Positions 35,758-48,446 of a stretch of DNA of 64,000 bases are shown piece after piece; positions within the stretch are counted from its first letter, which is position 1, and each line of letters starts with the position of its first letter. A model generated the notes under the pieces. It searched no databases, was not told the origin of the DNA, and saw only the letters and a list, made by a program, of their open reading frames with translations. This DNA comes from Karalla daura (taxonomy: Eukaryota > Chordata > Actinopteri > Chaetodontiformes > Leiognathidae), in assembly GCA_029224185.1 (NCBI GenBank), contig CM055205.1, forward strand, positions 10,286,541 through 10,350,540. The letters are read 5' to 3'. The position numbers and the translations under genes were made by a program.

Positions 35758-38089
35758 ACCTCATCTATACTCGAGCCATATTAGGACACGCTTCCTGTCG
35801 ATTCCCCTCCTACGTCACGGAGAGCAGCTGAAGTGTCCGTCTCCTGATTACAGCTGTTCTCTCTCCATCTCTCTCTCTCCCACCTGTGGAGCCACTTCAC
35901 ACATTCTAAAGGGCGAATCTGATGACAGAGCCGCACACGCGTGAAATGTATGTCAGATATTTCTGAAGAGGGATAGTGGGCTGTGGGAATATTATTAAAT
36001 TAGTCCACGCTGGGTGGGGGGGTTTATCTCCCACGTGAAGGCCTTTGCATTGAGATGAATCCTAATTTCTGTGTCTCTCCATGCCGTTGCCTCAGGCACA
36101 GTCCGCGCATTTCATAACACATCGTCTCGCCGCTCAGCTGTGGGTTGTAAATTCTAGCGTTTCCGCTTATTTTAACGCTGCTGTGTCGATTTTTACCAGC
36201 AGTGGGAGCAGCAGTGGAGGAGGGAGTGAGTCGTGTCCGCCAGGACTGCGGAATATCCCTTTGAGCTTGTGTGTGTCTATGTGTGTGTGTGTGTATGTCT
36301 TATTTTTTTGTCTTGCACACTAACTTTGGAGCTGCAGAGACGCGGCCAGACGGTGTGCGAGGGGAGCATATGAGGTGTGGGAGTGGGCCACATGAGCCAC
36401 GTCGGTGTGAGTGGAGGAGGTGACGCTGGGATGCTCTACATACAGCTGAAGAGTGTGTCGTGATCCTGGGCTCAGTGCCTCTGATTTCGAAAGGGGGCTG
36501 CTTATGACTCAGTGCCTCGACATCTGAAAGCAGCGCTCTGAAGGTCACGGCACATATATGCTGTTAGTGCGAGCACATCACATTTTTATGCCCATGCACT
36601 GGGGTTGTGGTTGAGTGCTAAGAAGCGTTTTTTTTCTCTTTCCACATTGGTCATTCAGAGCGTGCGTTTACTGGCCCTTATGACAACCTCCTCCATAAAG
36701 TGATCAATCAGTGAGTCAATACCAATTAAATTAAATGGTATGTTAAGAAATTAAAGGGGACCCAGAATGAAATAAAAAAATACAATTTTACTTTGTAAAA
36801 TAATAGTCTATTGCCAGCCAAACAAATAGAACAGGTCTAAAGGCATCATCACATCCTCATAGTTTTCATAACTAGTAACAGTCCATAAAATAGAAGCAGT
36901 GGGAATTTTTATTGCAATAATACCATCATAAAAAAATAATGAAATCACTGAGGCAAAAAGCCTGAACTTATCCGGTTGCATGCCCACGTACTTTGCAAGG
37001 AGTGTTGCATGTGCTGAATGAAACTTGATCAAAATTCGTTGTGACCCTATCGTGTCTCACTTTAGCTCTCATCCCACATCTGGCTCAAAGTGTTGCCATC
37101 ATATCTGACTTCACATATGGACTCCAACACCTTGTCTGAGTTGTTTGTCAAAGGTAGAAAACAAAACAAAACAGAAATGTGTTTGAGGGGACAGTGATGA
37201 GGCAGGTCTTCATCACTGTCACTGACACATTTGAGGTGCTAACAGACCGCTGACGTACAGACTGGCTGCTGTACGTAGTCACAATGGGCTCTGACCATCT
37301 CCACCGCCCACGCCAGTGTTCGTGCGTGTTCACAACTGCAGCATTTTTAGAGCTGTCAGACATATTCCTCATTAACATGAGCGCCCAGTCGGGTGGTAAT
37401 CTGTCTTCATCTGACCATTCATTATAAAATAATGTATCTGGATTTCGTCATGGAGAAATAAAAGAGCCTCCATTATTCCATCTTGAAGCAAAAAAAAAAT
37501 ACAGTGCATGTCACCTTCCTTTCATTCTTGACTTCTTACGGGAGTATATCTGAAAGCTCTTGTCATAGACCGTTGAGTCACAGTCAGTTTGACTTAAGAG
37601 TGCTTTTTCTTCCTCAGTTTACTGTATTTCAAGGACTTTTTTTGAAGCCCAGATAAGTATAAGCATTCAGTTTTTGACAAGCAATAACAGGTTGTGTAAT
37701 AGGGATGTATTTATAGCCGTGGTGGCAGTGCTGTGCTAAGGGTGATGAGGGCTGTCAGCCAATTCACAGCTAAATATTAATGATGCCCCGGGGGATGGAT
37801 TGTGAAAATTTTGATTCCATAACGTCTCCTCATACACCATCAGGCTACAGTGTAAATCTGAGTGATTCTTTTCTATCTGACAAAATATCACTGCACTTAC
37901 GGCCCAGTATGGTAATTACACAGTCTATTAGGAGTCTATTTTTGAGATTTTTTGCTCTTATCTTGATTGAATGATTGTGCTTGAATTATCATGCAACCCC
38001 CTGTGATTCATCTTTGGACCCTTTGAGGGTTTGAGGTTGGGACCTTGCACCAGGTTTGAAGAGCTCAAATGATCACGTGAGGGAAGATC

Positions 38090-38270
38090 ATCTATCCATC
38101 CATCATCTTATCTGCTATGTACCCAGATGGTGTCACAGGGGCCTATTGGATCTTAAATGTTCAAGTAGACAGGCACACACACACACAGTACCTGGAGAAG
38201 ACACATACAAACATGGGTTGAATACACAATATTTCATGCTGAGTTGACAGTGCTAACTAGCTCTTCACCG
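38090..38270 (-). repeat. Dispersed fish repeat fragment (SINE-like)
   Basis: Begins ATCCATCCATCATCTTATCT and continues to GTACCTGGAGAAGACACA and GACAGTGCTAACTAGC, matching the start, middle and end blocks of the other copies with much divergence. Confidence 0.5.
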
Positions 38271-38714
38271 TCTCGCTGTGATGGCAGGTCATCTGAACGT
38301 ACATGGCTCTCACTGTGTGCAATTAGATGTCTCACACTCATTTCTGTTGTTTATAAGTACTTGTTTGTGAATGCAGCTGTGTGTGTGTGTGTGTGTGCGT
38401 GTGCGTGTGCACTGCCTGTATGACTAAACAGGTGTCATCCCCGTCCAAAGCGGTGTGTATTTCAGGAGGGTTGCGGTGCACCAATCGGTTGCTAGGAAAC
38501 CAAGTTTTGGTGTCGCTCATGTTACACAGATCTCTCCTGTCTTTCACTCCATGTCCTGCAGCCAGGTTTGCAACTAGCCGTCAAATATCGGACGCTCTTT
38601 TGGGGACATTTTCATTTTTAAAAGAAAAAGGCACTTTTGCCGAGAGCAGTTGTCCAGCGAGCGGCAAAGCTCTTAGCTGTCGGTTGCAGGTGTCGGTGCT
38701 GCTCGGGTGTCAGG

Positions 38715-39286
38715 ATGCAGCAGCTGGTGCTAAAGGCCTTGTTCTCCACACTGCTGCTTCTTGCAGCGGTGCCGAGCGTGTCATCACAGTCAGGTAGGGA
38801 TCCATCCTCACCTCTTACATTTGTTTCACCATTGCATCATTAGCAGTATAGGCTGCTGTGTCTTCCCACACTTTGATGTCTCCTGGCTTCCAGTTTGGTT
38901 TGATCTCCCTCTAGAGGTTTTCACTCCTGTTATTTCCTGTAGATGAAGGCGTCTCCTCCACTGTTTCTCAATAACTAAATGTGTGAAAAACGTCTGGCAA
39001 GTCAATTTATTGGCACGAGTCTGGGATTCTTCCACCCACTTGCTTTTGCCCACTCTGATGTTGTCCAGACCCGCGGGAGGTCTTGCAACAAAGAAGCCAG
39101 TAAACTGTTTCTGAAGGGGGATTATTATTCATCAGCCAGTCAATATGGCTGTGTGTGCTGCTGCCAATTGATTGGCGGCTTTGCCTCTCTTCCAGATTGT
39201 TCTCAAGCCGAGTCATGTGACCTGTGCGTTGGATACTCCATGCTCAACCTGACAGGCTGTGTCTGGAGGCTTTGTCTGAATGGTGA

Positions 39287-39357
<71 letters not shown>

Positions 39358-40439
39358 ACAGATGCAGCCACCCACACCCTTGACCTCTGATAGTAATTCA
39401 ATCATCACCTAGCAGTAACATAAGCTTCTCTGGTTTGTACAAGACAACTGAATAATTTAGCATCACATGCATGCACACAGACACATAGGCACACACACAC
39501 ACAGAACCCTAATATGCATATTTTGTTTCTGTCTAGGTAATGACACGGGCGTGTGTGTGACAGACGAGACCAACCCTGTAGACAACGGCATGAACTGTAG
39601 CTGGACGAGAGCGGCTGAGCTGTGCACAGGTAGCACACAACATTCTCAGAAATGAAAACATTTAGTCTTGGCTTTGTTGAAGAACAACAGTCTATACCCA
39701 GCCAAAGAAGCATGGTAAATGGAAGTGAAAAAATGTACAGTTCTGTACAAGGATGGTGACATACACAGCACCCAACCTCCAAAACTGCTTGCAAGTATGC
39801 AAGTGAATTAAGGAACACGGATATGAGGTAGCAGAAGTTTATGGTGAAATGTCAGCATACACACTCTTGGTTTTCACACTTGGTTTTCTGATTCCTCCTC
39901 TGATTCTGGTGCAGAAATACAGTATAAGGCTGGATGGTGTACATGGTTCACAGCTGTATCACTCCGGTTACCATTTAGTTCAGGAAAAGTTGCTAAGCTT
40001 AGTCATTTAACAAGAAACATGAAGTCACATGATCAAGTGGCAGGTGAGACGGCTAATCAATATAAAGGCTATGTGTGGTTGCCAGGAAGCACACATCTGT
40101 GCTAGCATTTCCACACTTTAAAAGCACGTGTAAAACAGCACCTGAAGCTTTTCTGATAAAAAACAATGTTCCATAACCTTTCTTGGTCACCTCTGAGACA
40201 AAATATTTCTCTGCAGTCTGAGTAACTCTTTTTTCTCTCATGTTTCTCATTTCCCAGTTGTGGAGAATATAGCTGAGGGACAAGGGGAGGGTGTCACAGG
40301 TAAATGGTATCATCTCAATAACTACATCCTCTCACCCCCACCACCCTTCCAATCCCCTCTCTTTATGCGTCACACGGTTATTATTCCCATCAGGGCTGAG
40401 TAAAACCTTCTCCAATTACACTGAGTCATAGACAGAGAA

Positions 40440-40526
<87 letters not shown>

Positions 40527-40699
40527 TCCCAGGTGATGGAGGTAATACCAACCCAACCACCCCAGAGTTCTCCCAGGCCAAGTTTGACATGTCCAGCTTC
40601 ATCGGGGGCATCATCCTGGTTCTGTGCGTACAGGCGGGTGGCCTCCTAGCCATGCGCTTCCTCAAATCCAAAGAGCAGAGCAGCTACGACCCCATGTGA
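38715..40699 (+). CDS. cd164l2: CD164L2 (CD164 sialomucin-like 2), type I membrane protein
   Basis: Five exons, 38715-38793, 39196-39282, 39537-39629, 40258-40299 and 40533-40699, all joined in phase 1, give about 155 residues (human about 174). Residues 1-25 are a signal peptide (LFSTLLLLAAVPSVSS). The ectodomain is Cys-rich (DCSQAESCDLC, GCVWRLC, GVCV, NCSW, ELC) with N-glycosylation sites NLT, NDT and NCS. A membrane span follows (SFIGGIILVLCVQAGGLLAM), then a short cytoplasmic tail KSKEQSSYDPM. The CD164 family are small sialomucins with a C-terminal endosomal sorting tail; the function of CD164L2 is poorly known. The TGA stop lies inside a good donor (CCCAT|GTGAGT), so a further exon encoding a different last residue or two is possible. 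It sits between GPR3 and SYTL1 as in human, without FCN3 and MAP3K6. Confidence 0.88.
39289..39351 (+). repeat. (CA)n microsatellite at the CD164L2 exon 2 donor
   Basis: A CA run starts six bases after the exon 2 donor (GTGACGTA) and covers about 63 bases. Confidence 0.95.
40443..40524 (+). repeat. (CT)n microsatellite at the CD164L2 last-exon acceptor
   Basis: About 41 perfect CT units end eight bases before the exon, separated only by CTTCCCAG. The repeat therefore is the polypyrimidine tract of this 3' splice site. Confidence 0.97.
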
Positions 40700-41834
40700 G
40701 TTTGTGCACGTAGGTGTTGTGGGGGGGAGAGAGAGAATTTAGCATGGCTGCATCACATTGGGTGTGTGTGTGTGCCTGTGAACGTGTCACCGCAGTCTAT
40801 TGGTGCAACAGCGGCCCCTGGTGGCCGGTGCGATCAACAGCATGCGATGCGCAGCTCGACTCGTCTCACCTTAAACGTCCCCTCTGGATTGCGTTTAGAT
40901 CGTTTTCGCAAATCCACTGTGTTCATGTCACGGCTGTGCCTGTCTTCACGCAGAGAGCAGCCGCAGTGAAGACGCGTGGAGGTCAAACAGAGGAGGGTGG
41001 ACGACAGCGAGCAGTGACTCATCCAGTTGTGACGACAAGAGATTTTTTTTTTTTTGCCTGAGCTACTGTCATTTTTGGTTTCGTCCCCTTGTGTACCCCT
41101 GGGGGGGATGGGTGTGTGTTTACAAGAGGACATTTTCTCTCCGAATCCTGCATTGTGTAATGTGTGTGCATGCACGTGTGGTAGGCTAAATGTGTTTGTG
41201 TCTGTATTCATAGTTCATTGACATTTTGGCTGATAATCCAGTCTGACACACGAGGAACTCTCAGTCCTTTTGTTGTTGTTTTTTCTCACCATAAATTGTA
41301 GCAAATTGCTCTACATGCTGAGGGTTTGTCCCCTCACAAACAACAAGCGCTTCCCTCTATCAGTGTTTCAACTGTGTAAACAGTGCAGTGGGAAAGTCTG
41401 ATATGATCCCGTGTAGACAGTAGGGCAGACAAGGTCATAACAGGCATTTTCAAGTTTTTTCTCCCACAACATTCCTTAAATAGAGTGAAACGAGGCCCCA
41501 GGCATCAAAATTTTGTCCATCATAGGAGAATGCTATGGTTTATGTGGAGCTACATAACTTTGAAGTGAGACTTTTAAAAAAATCTATTCATTTATGTAAT
41601 ATATTTCTTTCCTTTATCAAGTTGCTGTGAGATTGATAATTTAGCTGTGAAACCATAAATGACACTTTTCTTGTCTAATATGTAGTTTAAAACACGACCT
41701 TAAAACTTAAACTTACAACTTAGACCCTTGTAATTTGTGTGCTTTTGTTTTGACTCTTTTTTTTGGCTCAGTCTTTTTTTTTATAAATTGTTTTGACTGC
41801 TCCCACTGACATTACATATGAGCTTGAACCCCTT

Positions 41835-41840
41835 AATAAA
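41835..41840 (+). terminator. Candidate CD164L2 polyadenylation signal
   Basis: AATAAA about 1.1 kb downstream of the CD164L2 stop. No better signal was noticed between them. Confidence 0.4.
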
Positions 41841-44099
41841 ACTTGAAGGAGTTGTGATGGGACTACGTTTACCTTTCCTAATCCTGTAACTTTGTTGGGT
41901 CATTTGAATTCAAAATGCCTAAAATAAGGGCTAGTAGTCTCAACACACTGAGGACCAATCCCTCAGGTTTGCACCGTGTGTGTGGGCTCCAGTGAGTGGC
42001 AGAAACCAGGGATTGAGCACGGACGCACTCCCAGAATGTGCAGATAAGAGTCACCTATTAATCCTACCGTATCAGGGTGTCACAGTGGATTCCCAACATG
42101 CAGTGGGACTGGAGCTGTGAGGGTGGTGGGGGCCTGCAGGGGAGCAGCAGGATGTTTGGTTGGATGCATGCAGTCGCCGTGTGAGCCAGGACCTGCAGGC
42201 TTGAATAAACCAACACAAAAACAGTTCTCCGTCAGGGCCGGCTGTGGCTGTCATCCAAGTCTGCAGACAAAGGACAGGACTGAATACAGGTCTTTATCAC
42301 TGTGAATTCACCCCTCAGCACACACACACAGGCACACATACACACGCACAAAGCTGTGAGAGAAAGGGACGTCTAGCACATTACCACAAGTTCACAGTGA
42401 AGGCTGAAGCAAGCTTCTTGCTAGTCATGCTCCCTGCTGCTTAGTGGAGTATTCATCCTGGTTCTTTGGTGCTAACATATAAGCTATCCCTACTAATAAA
42501 AATCAGCTTAGACCGGCTTAGGCTGGTTGATGGTTTTAGCTGGTTTAACAAACTGGTTGATTGTTTTAGCTGGTCTTAGCTGATGGGTTTACATGGTTTT
42601 AGCTGGTTTAAGAAGCTGGTTGATGGTTTTAGATGATCTTAACTGGTAGAATAGGGTGGCGGATGGTTTTAGGATTTCTCCCGAGGGAGACTATAAAAGC
42701 TCATTTTCAAACTGAAATGGTGGCATTTTGTACTTGCTGAAACGTATAACTCTTGAAATTCTTCATTACTGATCGTGATCAGTGACAGAAAACGCTTCAG
42801 TACATAAAACTCACATGCAATGAAACTTGTAACTATTTTAGAGACAAACATATACACCAAATAAAATTTTCCCCAGAATCAAAAACAAGATGTAATACGC
42901 GGTATTGTCACATTTCACCCATCTCAGTTTTCCCCATGTCCCTACAACCTTAGGTCACTCAGTGCGCCTCTTTTCTCTGCTGTAATCATGGCTGGCGAAG
43001 ACAAAACCATTGTGGATCATTCGTTTGTGAATTAGGACTTCATTAGGAGGCATTTTTCCCACCACATGAAAGGCAGCTTGATCTGCCTGAGACAGCTCTT
43101 TGACCCTTCCAATGTCCAGCACTGAAACATTTTCACTTCACTGAAAACGTTGAACCTCAGAATACTCGGTTGTCTGTCTGCAAAACTGGAGCAAACAGCT
43201 GCTGACATTGTACTGTGACGCAAGGGATTGATTTGTGCAGCAAGAATTTGAAGTTTGCTTGAAGAAGTTTGCGATCTGTTTAGTTAAATTCTTTGGTATT
43301 TTCAAAAGGAAAAGCTGAATTTGCCCACAAGGGACCCCAGTATTTCACTGCCTTCGCAGGACAAGTAAGAGGATGGACATTGAAGGTCATGGCAGTCTCC
43401 CCAAACAACATCTGGAATCTAACTACTCATCCAGCCTTATATGTTTGAGGCTGGATCAGAGGAAGAGACCTATCACAGGAAGAACTAGAAGCATGTACAC
43501 AGATATTTGACAAGCCGAGGCAGCTACCTGGGGCTAGCACAGGGAGGTAACATTTACACCACTCTTGAATTTGACGTCACATTTTGTCTCTGTTCAGATT
43601 CACCTGATATTTTTAACTTCTATTTTAACATCTGGGATTTATTAGTGAATGTTTTTGAAACTGTTGTACATTTGTTGAAGGAGTTTCCTCATTCTGGCTC
43701 CCCTTTAATGAGTGGATTGTGTGCTACTTGTGCATAATTTCCTCACAGTCATGCGCCTGTTTCGTATTTGCCTTTCAAGAATCAAAATGGATATATGAAT
43801 GCCGAAATGATGATGTTTTTGGACCTTTTCAACAAAGCCAAGGTAACTGTTTTTCTCCCCATTCGTGGCCCCTTTCAAAATAAGGAAAATAGTTGAAGGA
43901 GCCACGGCCTCACTGGTGTGGCCAGGTGTGTATTTTGCAGGTGTGGACACTTACAAGAGGGAGAGTTTAAGCTCTCACACACACCCTTGCAGTTGTGTGT
44001 ATGTGTGTGCACAACTACACGCGCACACGCACACGCACGCAGTTGACCGTGGCCCCTGCTCGGATCTGGAGGGCGTGTTCACTGCGTTTGCGCTGCACA
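41841..44099. other. Intergenic region CD164L2 to SYTL1
   Basis: No gene is recognised. It contains the minisatellite at 42505-42675 and a region near 42960-43540 that looks faintly coding in short stretches (for example a GRDLSQEELEACTQIF segment) but is broken by stops and matches no family I know. Confidence 0.45.
42505..42675 (+). repeat. Degenerate minisatellite (GCTGGTTGATGGTTTTA units)
   Basis: Several imperfect copies of a unit around GGTTGATGGTTTTAGCTGGT are joined head to tail with spacers of TTAACAA or CTTAGCT type. Similar AGCTGGTT satellites are common in fish. Confidence 0.75.
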
Positions 44100-44579
44100 G
44101 TCGGTTACACACACGCACACACACTGGACAACTTTCCCGACTTCTGCGGGATGGACGCGGCGGGGACTGTCAAGTAAGGTAAGCACGCAACTTCTTTCCT
44201 GTTGTTGTAATTGTTTGTTTGCGAGCGTGTGAGAGTTTCAGCCGGAGTCCAGAGGGTGTGAGAAGCGGCGACAGGTGTCCTCTCTCTCGCGGTGCTGGTG
44301 ATGAGGAAGGAGCTGCTACGGCTCATTCCTCCTCCAGGGAAACTCCACACACGCGAAGGCAACCTCACACACAGACTACCAAAACTGGATCCAAACTAAA
44401 TATTTAATCACTGGCTGTTGAGGATAACGCAAAGTAACCGCTGTTAAATCAAATGTATATGAGCACTGCAAACTTTGCTGCAATAGAAATAGTATTTTTA
44501 TTATTATTATCATCATCATTATTCCATATGATTTCTCAGAGACTGACATGGTTTTGTATTTGTGTTGGTTTGGTGTCAG

Positions 44580-44669
44580 GTGGTAAATTCCTCGTATGAT
44601 ATCCTGTTTGCCAAACTCCCAACACCCTGGATAGGAGAGTGGCTTTGCGCATGCGCTAATTACTCAAAG
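44580..44669 (+). other. Candidate noncoding exon upstream of SYTL1
   Basis: GTGTCAG ends at 44579 and AAAG|GTAAGT gives a donor at 44670, enclosing 90 bases. A preceding donor AAG|GTAAGC at 44179 could end a first exon starting near 44.1 kb. Together with the coding acceptor at 45881-45882 they would make a spliced 5' UTR for SYTL1. Splice signals are seen; use is inferred. Confidence 0.4.
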
Positions 44670-45884
44670 GTAAGTTAGCCTCAAGGCGATGGACACAGCA
44701 CGCACACACTCAAATACATGGCCTGATGATATTGTGGCGCAGCAGGTTTTTTTTTTTTTTTTTTTTTACACACCCGTGTGGTGTCACACCATTCAATAGC
44801 AGCTCAGATGCTGTTATTAACACTTGTGTTCAAAGCGTTTGGAGTTTTTTTTTGCACTTCAGAGAGGCCACAATACACGGCATTTGAGGCAGGAGGGGAT
44901 GAAAGCCATCAGGGAAGACAGGAAGAGCCAAGCGGCGGAGGAACAGGAGGACCCATGATTTCAAAGGATTGTATAGCTGGATGTGTGGTTCTGGAGACTG
45001 GACACTTTTAGCCGAGGAGCGATTGAATTAAACGGAGAAAGTATAAAATTCAACTCAGAACTCTGAAAGTGAGATGGATCTGTAGGCTTGTTTACATATG
45101 GCGACACAGAGGGCTGCCATTAATTTCTCATATCCTTGTGTCCACCTTCTTCCCTGTGTTTGCCTGATGAGTCATCTTTGGACCATTTGTTTGCATATGA
45201 GCCGTCAGAAGAGGGTGCAGTGTCTTTAATGCTTGGTTTCTTGTACAGTTTACAAAACCTGGAGATTTTACAGCTTCTGGATGTGAGGAAAGACTCGGGG
45301 TGGCTTCGACTGCAGTGGAGAAAAGGCCTGGAAAAGGTGCGTACCACCTCAGTCTATGCACTCCACGGCTGGGTTCAAGCCAAGGTGCTGCATCCTCCCA
45401 AAGTCAAGGTCTCTGAAAGATTCCCAGATGTGACGGATGCAGATGCTCTCACATGCCTCTGTAACACACTGGCTACAGTCTGTGATCAGTCTCATTTCAA
45501 AATGCAAATTAAACAAAATTACTGTCAGAAATCAACAATATACATTATTTTTTGTAATGGCTGTAGGTCAGTTGATTGTTTTTCATACACTTTTCGATAT
45601 GTCTGCTCTTGCTTTTCCTTCTTTGTTCTGTTTTTAGATAGTTGCATGGCTGTTCTAATTGCTTCATCTCTGCGTCAGGTTTCCATATGTTGAAAACCTC
45701 AGTGAGCTGTGAAACATGTGACAGGCCTTCCTTTACAGGGCTCACAGGGCAGCCAGGCTGGGAGGCACTGCTTTAGCAATAACAACAAGAGCGCTGGCAC
45801 GGACAGACTCCGTGCTTTTTACACATCATGTGTGTTTGTTGTGAGAGATGAATGGACTCGCTTCTGTTTGCTTCCCACTCAGGG

Positions 45885-48413
45885 ATGGAGGAGGAGGAGC
45901 AGGTTGACTCTGCTCTTGACTTGAGCCACCTGACGGACGATGAGCAGTCGGCCATCTTGCAGGTCCTGCAGCGCGACCAGGAGCTGCGTCGTCTCGATGA
46001 AAGACGTGTGAGGTCAGAGGTGACTGACTGAACCCTTTCTAGGTTTCTGTTTTGCTCAGAGCCTTCCAAACATGCAGACAGGCGACACATTTGCAAGAGT
46101 ATAGCGGCAGCAAACCAGAAGGGATCAAGCAGACTGAAATCTGAGATGGTGATAGGGTGATAGTGACTCACTGGTATTGCTCAGCACAGCTGTGAGAAAA
46201 CAAGCACGGTCTTTGTTTCCATGTTTCCCTCTCATTCATTTCCTGTTTTTATGTTGTAGTTTGAAAACAATGCAATTAAGTGTGGATTTTTCGTGTGTGC
46301 CGGGTATGTCCAGCTACCATAATAATGCGCTGAGTCAAGCCTGCACAGCCGGTACATACATGTAGCAAAGCCCAACTTGATGCCTCCATTGCATCACTTC
46401 CTGTTGTGCTTTTATCATGCTTAGATGTACATTTTTAATGAGTGAAATTTCCACCAATCAATTGAACCTGCTGCTTTTTTTGTGTGTGCTTTGGGACCCA
46501 GATCGGGCCAACTGGGCTGTCTGGTTGTTAATCCAGCTTGGCCTCATTGGGGGAAGTCAAACTACACACTGTGTTTATTCATGCAATGCAGAGCAGCCGC
46601 AGAAGTGTTTGTCTCTCTTATTTAGTTAATAAGGTCTAATGGTCAACTGGAGGCTTTTGTCACTTCACTCTCAATGAATGGCTCATTTTTACAGATTTCC
46701 TTTTGAATAACAGTTTTTCTGGCTATGTATCAGAAATGGGCGACACAGTTTTCATTGGGTAGTCCAGTTTCCTCCTACAGTCCAAAAACATGCTAGTTAA
46801 GCTGATTGGAGACTCATGCTCCTAGGTGTGAGTGTGAGAGTGAATAGTATGGCACCCTTGGGTACAAAATGTTTACCCAGATAATGGATAGATTAGAAAT
46901 AATGAGAGTACATCAACCCTTTTTGTCGGAAAATAAGTAATTTTTCCTGGATAATTTCAGTTCAGTCCATTGTCACAATAGTTACCCTCCTGTTTTTGTG
47001 ACAATCTGACAATAGAGCAGCTGACTAATTGTACTAGTGGAACATACAGAGTGTACCAAGGAGCAAACACCTCAGTTATGTTACTGACACACACTGTATC
47101 TCTGTCTCAGAGTGTGTCACAAGACAGAATGATTCTGGAGCCCATTTGTTTGGCCTGGTTTGTATAAGCCGTCATTTGACAACCAGAGGTTGTGATCGTA
47201 CGGCTTTTTTTTTTTCTTTCCTCGGCCCTCGGTCAACGCTGCAGGATCCTGGAGCAGACGGAGACCGACCCGACCCGTCTTCGCTCCCTCTCCGGCGCCT
47301 GGTTCAGCGAGGAGCGCAGCAAACGCCACCGCACCTGGTCAGGCAGCGCTGTCGTGCACGCCACCATACGCCACAGGAAGACCAAGACCAGAGGTCTGCG
47401 GCACTAACTTTTACGTGCACGTGGCGCCGTTGTGTTGCAGGGCTAGCCGAGTGACTGTCTCTGTTGCCGTGGTAACAGATGTGGCCATGACTGGACTGTT
47501 TGACGGCGAGACGGTGCAAACCTCGCACAACAACAACGGCTCTTCTCCCGAGGCCGAGAGGAGACTGAGATCGAGCCAAGATGTGGAAAGTAGCAGGTTA
47601 GTGGAGGGAGAGCGTCCTCACACTGTTGTTTGGCTTTTTTATTTATTTTTTTCTCCTAATATTTCATTGTTGTTTACAGGGGACAAACATCATTGAAAAC
47701 TGCACCCAGAACAAAAAACCCCTATGTACAGGTTTGTGTTTACTATGGCTCATTTCTTCTCACTATGGCTAAAAAAAAAAAGAAGACCCAAATGCAAATA
47801 ATCATCTTATTTTCATTTCCGGTGTCTGCAGCAAAGACACGATTCCTCATCATCCAAAGGTATTTAAGTCTTTGTGTCAGTGTCTCCGTGACTCTGCCTG
47901 TGTGTCAGTGTCATCGTTAACTCATTAACGTACTTTCTGCTCGTAGAGTTTGAAAAGAGAAGTAATGGCCTTTCAGAGGAACCCGAGGTGAATGCGTCAC
48001 ATCCCCACATTTGCAGATAACACCATTACTCTGACACAGTGACTCTGAGTAATATTTCAATTATTCAAATGTCAAGAGTTGACTAAGATGTCGTTACCGG
48101 ATTAGTAATGATGCTGCAGCAGACTTTGTTTTGTTTTTAAGTTCTTTGCTCCTCTTATCATTCATTTCTCCTCATTAAATTGCAAACCTACCCTGCATTA
48201 GCTCAGTACCATCAACAGTAACGGAGGCTTTGCTGCAAGGAGGACAAGGACATTGGGACCTGACATTATCTAAGTTTCCTGTGTGTGTGTGTGTGTGTAG
48301 GATTATTTTGATGGTCGGAACGGGGACACGGACTCTATGGGAAGCAGCCTGACAGATCCAACATCTCTCAGAACTTGCAGCTCAAATGGCAGCCTTCACT
48401 CAGGCTACATGGT

Positions 48414-48446
<33 letters not shown>

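Noticed and set aside
42960..43540. Faintly coding-looking stretch between CD164L2 and SYTL1
   Set aside because: Broken by stops in all frames and not assignable to a gene or transposon; may be an old repeat relic.
45136..45693. A 185-codon open frame upstream of the SYTL1 start
   Set aside because: It matches no family I recognise, lies in the SYTL1 5' region, and ends in AT-rich sequence; chance is the simplest explanation, though RNA evidence could change this.
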